A stretch of DNA of 55,631 nt from Sporodiniella umbellata (taxonomy: Eukaryota > Mucoromycota > Mucoromycetes > Mucorales > Rhizopodaceae). The DNA lies in assembly GCA_025677835.1 (NCBI GenBank), contig JAIXMR010000142.1:1-55631 (forward strand). The letters are read 5' to 3'. Below the pieces are notes generated by a model. That model searched no databases. It was given only the letters and a program-made list of their open reading frames with translations, and was not told where the DNA came from. Below are positions 35,476 through 46,494 of the stretch, piece after piece (position 1 is the first letter of the stretch; every line of letters begins with the position of its first letter). A program made the translations under genes and the position numbers.

Positions 35476-35987
35476 TCATATAGTTTGAGAGTAAAGCCTA
35501 TCACATATTGTGTCGCTATTGTCGTTTTTGAATAATGTTAATACAAAAGGCATTTCTTTTGCTCTAATCACCTTTTTTATCTCTCTTATCAAAGCTCTTG
35601 TAATTGAATATACCACTAAGCCAACAGTAATCATAAGAAATGTGCGAATAATGACTTCGTCTTTGTACGAATCCCGAGCTGTTTCATTTCATTGCTCATT
35701 AGTATCCACTACATTCATTTTCGGTCAAGGCAAGTATACTTACCAAAGCAAGCTGTCTTGAAGTCGTTACTTGGACAAGTTGCATCAGCAATTCCATCGC
35801 ATTGTCCATCTTTAACGTTGTCTAAACAAAATTGTTTTGTACAGGTAGAACAAGGCTTTAGGTTCGAATCAAGAAGTTCAAACACAGTCGAGTTTGATCC
35901 GCAAAAACATTTACAAAACATCCTAATGTCTGCTCCCCATAATTTTGGAATGAAAAATAGCAACAAAAAAAATACTACGTTTGACAT
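35476..35987 (-). CDS. Small cysteine-rich single-pass membrane protein
   Basis: A 148-aa protein of a conserved fungal family without known function. Minus-strand exons 35987-35744 and 35678-35476. The N-terminus MSNVVFFLLLFFIPKLWGA is a clear signal peptide. A cysteine-rich segment follows: FCKCFCGSNST, PCSTCTKQFCLD, GQCDG, TCPSN and ACFARDSYKDE, with about eleven cysteines and an NxS/T site, so it should face the secretory lumen or cell surface. Exon 2 supplies a hydrophobic stretch (FLMITVGLVVYSI) that can span the membrane, then a basic tail in the cytosol. The start at 35985-35987 was preferred over the upstream in-frame ATG because the signal peptide then sits at the N-terminus. It is divergent to the RabGAP gene, 342 bp apart. 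Confidence 0.75.
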
Positions 35988-36329
35988 TTTAAATGACAAA
36001 GTGAAAAAAATATACTTAAAACCATACTGAAAGACAATTTGGGTTCTAAATAACAATAAATCCTTTTCAAGTTAACCAAGAGACACAGCAGATCAACTAA
36101 AAAAAGCCTTGCATTTGTACATATGTATATATATGATAGTCAAAATAATCACAGCTATTTTAAGCTTTACACAAGGTATATAGCCTATATCTAATAAGAA
36201 CGTTCAGGTCTAAGCTCTCAATCCTATACAATTTTAATATCAGACAGAAATAAAAATCTGTGTAATTGAACTTTGTACTCCTTTTTTTTTCTTAATTTTT
36301 ATCTTTTTCTTACTTTTAGTATAGGAAAA

Positions 36330-38436
36330 ATGATTGCTGACGAAAAAGGAGAGGTTATTTCACCGTTTTCAGAAAACAAAAGTACGCTAGAATAATCTTA
36401 TCGATATGTTGTGAATATGTGATTGACTGTTACAAAAAAATCAATAGAGTGGGAAACACTTTTTACTGCCAATCAAAACTCTATCAGCCACGACAACAAA
36501 TCGATGGCTAGCTCTTACAATATATCAGGGTTGCCGCTTAGTAGCGAAAAGGACATTGAGTCAAAGTATGACTTAGCTTCTGAAACTCCTGAAACATTTT
36601 TAGGGTCGTCTAAGAGTGATATACCGAGGAAGAGTTTAGATAACGAATCAACTACGTCTAGTGTGTCCACCACAAGATCTATTTTTTCTTCTTTTTGGTC
36701 TCCTTTTCGATCAGGGAATACCTCTCCTGTATCTTCTAGGCGACCCTCTAAACAGCATTCCACACCTCTGCCTAACGCAAATAGACCATCAGCGTCGTTT
36801 ACTGCGAGGCAGCTTTCGAAAACTTCTAGTATTATCTCGCCTCTACCCGGATTTCAGGAAGCATTATTGACACAAATGGAGTTGCTCAACGTTGAAAACA
36901 ACAACGACCCCAAGTCCAAAATGATGAAAAGTCTAAAGAGGCAATCTATTCGACATAGTTTAGTTGCTCAAAATCAAGGAACGCATGACGATTACGATTG
37001 GGGTAAATGAAAGGCCAAACTATTCATAGCTAATATGTTATAATAGACTTTTGGGCAAATTTTATGTGTGACTATGATAACGTTGGAAAATACAGTAAAG
37101 GGTTAGCTCATCATGTACAATTTGGGATTCCTCCCTCAATTCGTGGTATGGTATGGCAGCTTGTATCCAAAGCGAAAAATGAGGAGCTTTCCCATACATA
37201 CTTTGATTTGTTGAAAGAGTCAAGCCCTTACGATAAGATGATTCAACGTGATCTAGCTAGAACTTTTCCTGGACATACCTACTTTAAAGATAGCGAAGGG
37301 CAAGGTCAGGAGGATCTGTACGGTGTTGTTAAAGCCTATAGTATATACGATAAAGAAGTAGGATACTGTCAAGGATTGGCTTTTATAGTAGGGCCTATGC
37401 TACTGAATGTAAGGAAAACTTATTACACAATTTTTTTAAAGCTATTTTTTTTTAAGATGCCGGATGAAGATGCCTTTTGTTTGTTTGTGAAGCTGATGAA
37501 TAAGTATGGTCTTCGAGGGCACTTCACGCCAGAAATGGATGGACTCCATTTACGTCTGTATCAATTTGATGCGCTAATAAGCGAATACCTTCCACACATT
37601 GCTCGTCATTTGAATGACGAAGGAGTAAGCTCCACTATGTATGCCTCTCAATGGTTTATGACACTTTTTGCCTACAAATTTCCTCTCAACCTGGTTTTTC
37701 GTATTTATGATGTTGTGTTTACTGAGGGAATTGACTCTATATTTAAATTTGCTATTTCTTTGCTTAAGCAAAACCAAGCGTATATTCTTGGATTGGAATT
37801 TGAGCAATTGGTTGACTTTTTAAAAAATGGGCTTTTTGAACAGTACAAGGTAAATACTCATAATAGTTTAGTTTCTTCTAACGATAAAATGACTAACAAC
37901 AGGACGATGATCGGCGTTTTGTGAGTGATGCATGCACATTGGATGTTTCGCAAAAGCGACTTGCATTGCTTGAAAAAGAATACAAGATGCGACTTCAAAA
38001 AGAAGCGGCTGAGGCAAACATTATTGAAGAGCTACAAAAAACTAATAGAGAACTAAAAAAACAGTTCAATGAAACTCAAATCAAAACAGATGCACTAAAG
38101 CAGGAAAGCAAAGATGTCCGTTCACAACTACAAAAGACCTTACACGAACTAAATATATTAAGAGATGAAAGGGAATTACTTGAGAAACTAAACAAATCTC
38201 TCGAAAAACAAGTCAGCGATATACCCAAAAAGCTAGAGGCTGAAAACGGACAGGTATTTGAATCTGCTTGTTCAGAAAATGCATCGCTGATAGGTAAAAA
38301 CATGTCTCTGGAAGACTGCCTACAAAAAGCAGAGGCCACTCTGATTGAAACAAAACTGGACTATGCACAAAGCGAAAACGAAAAAGAGTCTTTATACAAA
38401 AAGCTATCAGAATTTAAAAAGCTAATGGATTGTTAA
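36330..38436 (+). CDS. TBC-domain Rab GTPase-activating protein
   Basis: Predicted GAP that switches off a Rab GTPase in vesicle traffic; layout resembles Gyp5/EVI5. Exons 36330-36381, 36448-37002, 37047-37408, 37457-37849, 37903-38436; 631 aa. Residues 20-200 are serine-rich and probably disordered. The TBC domain (about 215-425) has GIPPSIRGMVW, the arginine finger in IQRDLARTFPGH, the glutamine finger in GYCQGLAFIVGP, and WFMTLFAYKFP. The last 165 residues form a long coiled coil rich in Lys, Glu and Leu. Intron 3 (37409-37456) was needed to remove a T-rich, phenylalanine-coding stretch and restore LLNMPDEDAF. The stop codon overlaps an AATAAA and lies 19 bp from the stop of the opposite gene. 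Whether YPT1 in this window is a target cannot be told. Confidence 0.93.
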
Positions 38437-38460
38437 TAAAATATATAAATCTGCTTTATT
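38434..38460. terminator. Facing poly(A) signals of two convergent genes
   Basis: On the plus strand AATAAA at 38435-38440 overlaps the RabGAP stop. On the minus strand AATAAA at 38460-38455 overlaps the glutamate-kinase stop. If each signal acts 10-30 nt downstream, each transcript ends inside the coding region of the other. Confidence 0.6.
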
Positions 38461-39848
38461 CCCCAAGTTTATCAATATTTCTCACTAAATTGTCGCGGTG
38501 AATTACACAATCCGAGTCAACATATCCAAGAATATTTATAATGTCAGTGCTTTGACATTTTTTAATACGTGAAATTTCAATGTTGGAATAGTTCACTAAT
38601 CCTTTTCCAATAACTACATCCTCCTGTCCTTCCCCTCTCACTACTATACTGACAGCTTGCTGTGCAACAAACTGACCCTTTACATCAACAATACCAGCAG
38701 CAAAGAGGCTTGATTTCAATTTCGGTAGTAAGATTGCATTAGCAGCTCCATTATCTACATAAATGGTACCTGCTGTATGTAGGCCATAGAGAATCCACCA
38801 TTTTCTATCCATCAAAGGATTGTTTTTGGCGACAAATTGAGTATGGAGAGGAAGCTCATTGGGGTTGCAACTCGAGTCGATTATTTTTAAGATATTTTTG
38901 GGCTTAGAGCCATGAGATATGATAGTAGGAACGCCTGCAGCAGTAGCAAGTTCTGCAGCTACTAATTTAGTAGCCATACCACCTGTACCCAAACTGGATC
39001 CCATTGAGGCTACAGATACTAACAAGGGGTTAGATATTTTTTTAACGAAAATACAGTTACCCAGATTACCTTGCTGTTTTAACTGAACCATGTCGTCGCA
39101 TACTAGTACAGGCTTTGCATCAGGGTTCGTGCGAGGATTGTCAGTATAGAGGCAGTCAACATCCGTAAGTAAAAATAAGTAATCCGCTTTAATCATACCA
39201 GCCATGACAGCTGATAACGTATCGTTATCTCCAAAACGAATACCCTTTCAATTATTAGAAGCTATGATTTGTAGTGAGTCTGGTATGCAAATGTCTACCT
39301 GCGTTGAAATACTATCATTTTCGTTTACAATAGGCACAACGGACATATCCAACAGTTCTTCCAGACAATTAACGGCATTTAAATACTGTGATCGCTATTT
39401 GATTGTTGTGAGTCTTTTTATTTGAATTTACAAGCAAGTACTTACATCAGCCAGATCGTTTTTTGTTAGCAGGATTTGTGCCACTGGCTGAGAAAACTGC
39501 CCAAAAAGATCGTCATACAAAGCCATCAGTCTACCCTGACCCACTGCAGCAACTGCCTATATCTTTGTTCAACTTTACAAATCAATTCTACGCACTGTTT
39601 ACCTGTCTTGCTGCTAACTTAGAAGGTTTTTCAGGCATATTAAGTCTTCTTAATCCAGTTCCAACCGCTGCACTTGTCACAAGAACTACGCGATGACCAG
39701 AGTTTCGTAGATCGAGGACCGTTTCGACAATGGCAGATAAATTGGACAGCAATGGAAAATGGGTTGTTTCATTGCAGATGGAAGAAGTTCCGATTTTGAT
39801 AACTATCGTAAGAGACTTTTGATTTGTTTTACTTGGAATTTTGTTCAT
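38456..39848 (-). CDS. PRO1: Glutamate 5-kinase
   Basis: Phosphorylates glutamate to glutamyl-5-phosphate, the first and usually proline-inhibited step of proline synthesis. Minus-strand exons 39848-39603, 39556-39446, 39394-39299, 39244-39070, 39018-38456; 396 aa. The amino-acid-kinase domain shows [75 protein letters not shown] and [14 protein letters not shown]-terminal PUA domain (about 275-396) has GIVDVKGQF and ends near the stop. I took the ATG at 39848 (MNKIPSK) because the kinase domain begins soon after; an in-frame ATG at 39914 would add 22 residues. Intron 39019-39069 is 51 nt and has no in-frame stop, so retention would insert 17 residues just before the conserved SSLGTGG loop. 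Confidence 0.94.
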
Positions 39849-41709
39849 TGCACGACTACAAAAAAAGGTGTCAAAAGTTCTGGGAAGAGGCACAAGAGAG
39901 AAATGGTGACTCATACCATAACACGCGCAACATTATTTACCCGAACGTTTAAGACAAGCCACTGGTGTTTTCAGTTTAGCAAACATTAACAACCATACTA
40001 CACAGTACTTCTAATTTTAGGCCACTCAAAAGAAATCAAACAACTCTTGAAAAAACAAAACAATTTGAACTTTTACAATATAATGAAGCTTTGGCAATTT
40101 TCTATGGAAGCGGACAACCAATTTCGTTTTTACAAAAATGCAAAGATGAATGAAGGTTCTCTTAAGAAAAAAAGAGATACGAAAATTATCTGGATCAAAC
40201 CTCTAACAAAAACACATCGCAGCTATTAGTATTAGTTTAAAGCTGCATTAATGAAGGACAATGGAGATTAAAATATGCTCCTGTACCTAATGGTAGCAAA
40301 GGAAAACAAATGTGTTATGAAGGAAAAGCTATAATGTCGAAGGCTTGGTGGAATACTAGAGGTTTACAGTAAATAGCTTGCTCTCTTAGGATTTGAACTT
40401 TGGATAGTTGCAGAACTTTGAGCTGCATCTTTGAAATAAAGTGTAGCTTGTCTATTTTTATCCTACTCTCTTTTTGTTAACACAATTCGGCCTATAATGA
40501 AGGCACAGATTTAATTTCGATTTATCCATATGGTTTCTAATTTTGAAGTGCGAAGGTTGTTAAAAAAAAAGGAGAATGAAATTTCTAATTATGGTTTGAA
40601 GTTGTTCATAGCTGGCTTCCTATTTCCCATGTTTTGTTTCATTCTTTTATTTAAGATTCCAAGACTTATTGAAACACCCTGAATTTAACAAGTACGTACA
40701 AAAAGAAGTGTGCAGAAAGAAGGCTTTTTCTGAGTTTTTATCTGAATGTATAAAGGGCACAACGCACATGTTAAAGTGGTGGCATTGTTTAGTGATCAAT
40801 ATAGTCACACAACCATTGCGTATTTGATTTCCGTTCATAATAGTACTTTCTACAAAAAACAGCTGTACCATTTGAGCACGCATTCTTGAAGAAAAGTTTC
40901 TCTGTAGTTTTAATCCGGGCGTATTGTAAGTGGCCGAGCTTTTTGGCAAGTAGCTCTCGTGAGTAGATTCGATTATCGACGCGTTTTTTACATTGACATC
41001 CAACCCAACGATATTTCTGCAATCGCTTATTATGACTTGATAGAATAAACATAGCTCTGCTTTCCTAATTTCTGATTCTATATATATTTTCTTCGTAACC
41101 AAAACCCAGTTTTTTTTCGGTATGTTACTGTTTAGTTTCTTTAAAAATAAACAAACCCGCCAAGATCAATCTTTACCTCAGTTAATTAAGTGACAGCTCT
41201 TCAAAAGAGTAAAAAGTTTTAAAAAAAAAAACAAGGTACAAAGAGATAGACAAAATTCGAGTTTTTTTTCTGTTGTATGATCTTGAAGGAGTAAGCTACG
41301 AGCTATTTCGTGTTTAAACTAACGGCAAATTTTCGTTTTGATACAACTGGCTTTAAAAAGCAAATCAGGAAAGCGAATCCGATGTACGTAATTTAGTGTG
41401 ACTTCCAAGTTTATTTTGGAGAGGACCATTGATGTACCAAAATCACCTGAACCCCTATTTTTGCTCTTTTTTCTTCACAAACGAAAAAGAAAAACGAAAG
41501 AACTTACAAGGTTAGTTTTTTAACTCGAGCTAAAAATCTTTTATTTCCCTCGATAAAAAAAGTAAAAAGCAGAGGGCTATAAACAGTAGGAATAAGTCTG
41601 CTTCAGCTGAAAGAGAGGGATTAGCGGCCAAATTATTTTAACAAACTATTTATTTCTATAATGTAGTTTTCAAACTTAATTTTCAAATCCTTTTTTTTTT
41701 CTATTAAAA
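39849..41709. other. Intergenic region with a decayed ORF fragment
   Basis: About 1.9 kb between the divergent glutamate-kinase and co-repressor genes. Apart from the fragment at 40789-41052 I see only AT-rich DNA and short frames without motifs. Confidence 0.5.
40789..41052 (-). pseudogene. Possible fragment of a transposon-derived ORF
   Basis: An 87-codon frame with NKRLQKYRW followed by a cysteine/lysine stretch (CQCKKR) and later ERKSNTQWLC. The RLQKYRW pattern recalls the central part of OrfB/TnpB-like (Fanzor-type) ORFs found in Mucorales genomes, from memory only. No catalytic DED set or complete zinc finger can be seen, and the overlapping frame at 40647-41102 suggests frameshift decay. 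Treat as a weak lead. Confidence 0.28.
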
Positions 41710-43582
41710 ATGGCTCAATCTCAAAACAGAAGAAATACTTGGGATGGGTAAAGAGAAAAGTTTACTATTGGAAAATAGACTGTACACAATAGGCGTTTGA
41801 ATGAACGCCTTTGCTCGAAGTTTACTAAATTTATCGACATAACTAGGCACAATGGGCGGCCCTTGGATGTTAGGTCAACAGATCTTCTGCACCTATATAT
41901 ATATGATTATTTCAAAAAGCAAAAATATCATCAAGCCGCTAGAGCATTTTCTTCAGAAGTTAGTATTAATACTGATCAACCTCCCCCTATCGACATTTCG
42001 TTGTCTGACTGGTGGAGTGTTTTTTGGGATGTTTACTATGCAAAGAACAAAGATGCGATGGCTAGCAAAGAAGCTAGTGCAAACGACGATGTAGGTTTCT
42101 CGCGTTACTTATACAAAAAAAAAAGAGACTAATGATATTTTAGTACGACGACTATTTAAAAACAAAAAGAGAGGAAGCTATACAACAAGCAAGGGCATTT
42201 AGTTTACATCAAAATGCTCAGCGCAGAGCTTCTGAGGTACAAAGATCTCCTCCACAACAGCCAGACCCTCAGCAATTAGCAAGAGAATCACGTCCGTCTC
42301 CATCAACAAGTCCTGCCTCTTTACCTAATAACAACACAATGGCTCCTCCTACTAACGTAAATAGTGGGGGTAATAACAATATAGTTAATACCCCTCAAAG
42401 TATGACTGCAAATTTACCTCAACAAAGTAATATGCCAGTTAGACATAACGCATCTCCTTCATTTTCTCCACAACAAATGCAAAGAGCAGCTGAAGTAATG
42501 ACTCAACAGCCACAGACCCCTCATGCAGGTGAAGCAATCATCAATTCGCCAATGACGAACCAACAACTACAGCAAAGCCAACAACAGATGCTTTTTATGA
42601 GAAACCAAAGCACGATGTTAAATATCGCCATGAACGCTTGCGGATTGGGAGGCCGTGATCATAGCACACTAACCCTAGAGGAAAAGGTAAAAAAAAAAAG
42701 AGGGGAGGAACTCTTGTTTATTGCTGCTCCTTAATAGGCTACTGTAACTGCTCAAATTAGAAGAATGTCTATTCAGCAACAGCAAAACATGATGAGAAAT
42801 CCGTAAGTAGAACACAAAAAAAAGCGCCTTTGACATTGTCTTACTTTTGTGTTTTAGTAACATGATTATGAATAGTCAAGCACGATTTCAAATGCAACAT
42901 CAAGCTATGCTTCAACAGCAGCAGCAACAGCAGCAAGCCATCCTCCAGCAACAACAGCAACAACAACAACAACAACAACAGCAGCAGGGCCAACCGCCTA
43001 TTGGACAAATGACTCCCCAAAGACAGGAAGCCCAGCTCCCTCAGCAACACCACCCAATGGCTCAAAGTCCTCATATGGACCCCAACCAACGAATGATGGG
43101 ACCTGGAGGTAAACAAAAACAAGGTACTTAACAAAAAAAAAGCTAAATGTACTCCTATCTCTTTGTTTCAGTTAATGGGCAAGCAAGACAGTATATGAGT
43201 CCTGTTGGTGCCAGTATGCCTGGGGGCACAGGGCCTGGAGCGCAGATGGGAATGGTCAGTAACATGCAAAACCCCAATTTAATGAATGGTGCTTTTAATG
43301 GAGATGGTAATCTATTTCCCTATTAAATAAAGTTGCCGTTATTCATTTATTGCTTATGTGGTGTAGTGAACTTTATGCTTGCACAGCAAATGATGAGTAA
43401 AGGTCAAATGCCTTCTGGAGGATTAATGCCTCAACATCAGCAGGTAAAGAAACCCAAATTTTGTACAATAAGTATTGTTGTTTAAGGTTTCTATTGTGTT
43501 GTAGCTTATTTTACAACAACATAACTTTCGAAATCGTCAAAGAATAATGCAACAACAGCAACAACAGCAGCAACAGCAGCAA

Positions 43583-43621
<39 letters not shown>

Positions 43622-45338
43622 AATTTAAACAATACCAACCCACAGGGCCCCCAAACACCACCTGCTAATATGGACAGCCCAGGAAACACAGCCGAGTCTC
43701 CTGAGAACGACAAAAAGAAAAGCGAAAGCTCAATGTCGCTACTTCAGCGTCGACAAGCAGCTCACAACTTGCAGCAACAGCAACAACAGGCTCAAAAAAG
43801 ACAAAGAACAGAAGAGACTGGAAATCCTGGTTCACCTCAGCCTCCTCATAGCGCAAGTCCTCACATAATGAGTCAGCAAGATATATCAGCACAACAAAGA
43901 CTACAGCAACAACAACAACAACAACAGCGTTTTGAACAACAGCAACAAATAAAAGCTAATCAGTCGCCTCAACTTACACGAAACCCTTTAAATCAAAAAA
44001 CACCACAGCAAACACCACAACAATTAGCCCAACAGGCCAACACACATATGGAATGGAACCCTAACGATATGGGATCACCTTCTAACTTTGATGTTCATTC
44101 ATCTATGCAGGCCCATCCACTTTCGTTTGACTTGGAAAGGTTTATGCAAGGTGACTCTGACAACTTTGGTGAAATATTTGCACCTGGAGACGATGACGCG
44201 GAACAAAACTTATTAATGCCAGGTGATGGAGGAGAGCTTGACCCCTTTGGAGGAGGTTTTCTAGCTAGTATGGGCGGCGGTATGGATCTAGGCGTGTCGG
44301 GTGGTAACGGAGGAGATAATAATACAGCTTCTGGAGTAGGGACAGGCTTAAAGCTGTATGCTGATTTACTGGGTCACACAAACAAAGTAATTGGTGTTTC
44401 TTTTTCGAAAGACGGCAAATGGCTGGCGAGTGGAGGGCACGATAAAAGGTTGCTCATTTGGAGTGTTCAAGAAAAAAAAGTTATACATACATTAGAGGGT
44501 CATACAGGCTACATAGCATGTGTTAGATGGAGTCCAGACAACCGTGGTTTAGTGGCTACTTCTTCTTATGACAAATCTCTTCGTATTTGGGATGTCGGAT
44601 CGGCTGTTGAGGAGGGGTCTCCTAAACAAATTTTGAAATTAGATTGTCAAGTTATGGTAACAGCTGTTGATTTTGCGCCTGATCGACATGATATTATCTG
44701 TTCTCTTGACGGAGAAGGAGAGTTGAAGGTGTGGAACATGACCACATCTAGCTGCGAAAAATCATTGAAAATGGTAAACCGTAAATATCTTCAAACCTTT
44801 TTCCAACTATTGGTTTTAGACACAATCAAACTCACAGTTTTCTGCGACTAATGCAATGCGATTCCATCCTAAGTCAGCCTCAATTCTTGCTTGTGGTGTG
44901 GGCAACCAAATTTATATTGTTGACATAACTAAAAGCAATAACGGAGACAATGCGATTCGTACAATCACTACCGAGCACCAAAAAAACCTTTGCTCACTAG
45001 ACTGGTATACAGACGGAACCTTTTTGGTAGCTTCCTCTGAAGATAGAATCTGCGTATATGATATGACACACTGGAAGTGCATTATGAGCCATACACCGCA
45101 CTCTAGGTTGCCTGGATGCGCATTTATAAATGGAGGAGAAAAGCCACGCATACTATGTGGTGGATATGAAGGACTATTTATATGGCAGTGTGGATCACCA
45201 GGGTCACCGCCCAAGAAGGTTGCCATGCAAACCGGCACGGTAGTCAATATCGTATGCTGCTCGATTGGGGGACAAACAATAGTTGCCTCAGCGAGTCACT
45301 CAATGAAGGAAAAGAACTTGTTACTCTGGTCTATTTAA
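41710..45338 (+). CDS. LisH / poly-Q / WD40 transcriptional co-repressor (LUFS type)
   Basis: Nuclear adaptor of the LEUNIG/Flo8/SSDP (LUFS) group; such proteins bring chromatin regulators to DNA-bound factors. Exons 41710-41747, 41793-42090, 42144-42686, 42738-42802, 42858-43108, 43172-43306, 43367-43443, 43505-44773, 44820-45338; 1064 aa. The LisH/LUFS part (about 40-110) contains DLLHLYIYDYF, KYHQAARAF and WWSVFWDVY. The middle is Gln/Pro/Asn/Met-rich with two long glutamine runs. From about residue 750 there are WD40 repeats: LLGHTNKVIGVSF, LLIWSVQ, LEGHTGYIACVRW, LRIWDVG, LKVWNM, and a final LLLWSI. Odd point: between 41804 and 41839 the +1 frame reads AFARSLLNLST, while the used frame there looks unlike the family, hinting at a compensated frameshift or sequence error. 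Confidence 0.87.
42909..42990 (+). repeat. CAG/CAA repeat encoding glutamine run
   Basis: Imperfect CAG/CAA codon repeats in exon 5 of the LUFS-type gene give two runs of eight and over a dozen Gln separated by AIL. The mixed codons slow slippage at the DNA level. Confidence 0.9.
43550..43621 (+). repeat. Longest CAG/CAA repeat, about 24 Gln
   Basis: About 24 consecutive CAA or CAG codons in exon 8 of the LUFS-type gene; further shorter runs follow at about 43770 and 43900. Confidence 0.95.
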
Positions 45339-46494
45339 TTTTCCTATATTCCCGTATATAACACCATATGTTTTATTTTTATTTTATTATAGTTAAAGAA
45401 AATAGGTTGGGCCACTAAAAACAAAAATTTGGACAACTAATAAAAATTGGGACACTTTTTTTTTAAAAAAAAAAGGTACAGCCAAGAAAACTTGGGGCAC
45501 TCATTTGATAATGGAACATTTAATAGAAGAATAGAACATTTATTTTTTAGCTTCGGTTTCATTTCTTTATTTCGTTTCTTAGCATCACAGTCAAGCTTTT
45601 TTCTTTGAGGCCATTTTTCACTTTAAGAAAAAAGTTTCTATGACACAAGCCCAGCTTACTTGTAATAAGCATACACAGATCAAGCTCTAAAGACAACAGT
45701 GTCTATTATCCTAATACTACATGGTATTCGAATTATGTAGTAAGGTATGTGTACTCAAGTTAGCAGGATATAAACAGTCAGACGGTTTCGAAGTTCTTGC
45801 AAAAATTAGATAAAATTACTATTTGTAAAAAAAAAAAAAAAAAAAAAAAGCAACTCCAAGCAACAGAAAGGCCTGTCTGCTTTTTTCGAATAAGCAATAC
45901 TGCTCTAACATTAAAATATACCAATAGGTATTATGAAATACTTTGTAACATTCATATCGAAATCTAAAATATATGACATGTATCTAGAGATGTATCTCGG
46001 AACACAAGTTTAGTAATAAGCATCGTTTAGACATGAGCAAATGGTGACAGCCAACTAGGCTGATACATAGAGCTTTAAAGAAGCTAAAGTAATATTGAGG
46101 CTCCAATCCGAGAAAACGAATAGCATAAATAAAGACGTAAATGCCATAGTGGCGCAAGTTCTTTCTCATCAACTCTTGGTACCTTTTTACTATAGCTCAC
46201 GCGTCAAAAGGATGTAGTTACGCGTCCAAGATATAAGACTTTTTAGCATGGCTACATATAGTTTTTTAAAGATATTTATGCTAACCCCTGGTAAAAATAA
46301 CCCACTGGTTATATCCTAACACTCTAGAAGAGCACTTATATCCAGTACAGTATTAACGAAAAACTATTGCAGCTCTGCTCACAGAATAGAACCACCTGCT
46401 TTTTTGTTTTCAGCGTAGACTTAAGGGGAAAATTTGTGAAAAAGCTTCAAAAGTAAACTGCGTTTTTTTTTTTTTTTCTTTTTTTTTTAGAAGT
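45339..46494. other. Intergenic region between convergent genes
   Basis: 1.16 kb. It contains three near-identical 10-mers of the form TTGGGnCACT (45407-45416, 45447-45456, 45492-45501), a T9/A10 junction (45456-45474) and an A run near 45829-45849. No coding frame is supported. The 10-mers may mark the end of a small transposon. Confidence 0.5.

Noticed and set aside
42841..43134. Minus-strand frame with long leucine run
   Set aside because: It is the antisense of the CAG/CAA glutamine repeat in the co-repressor gene.
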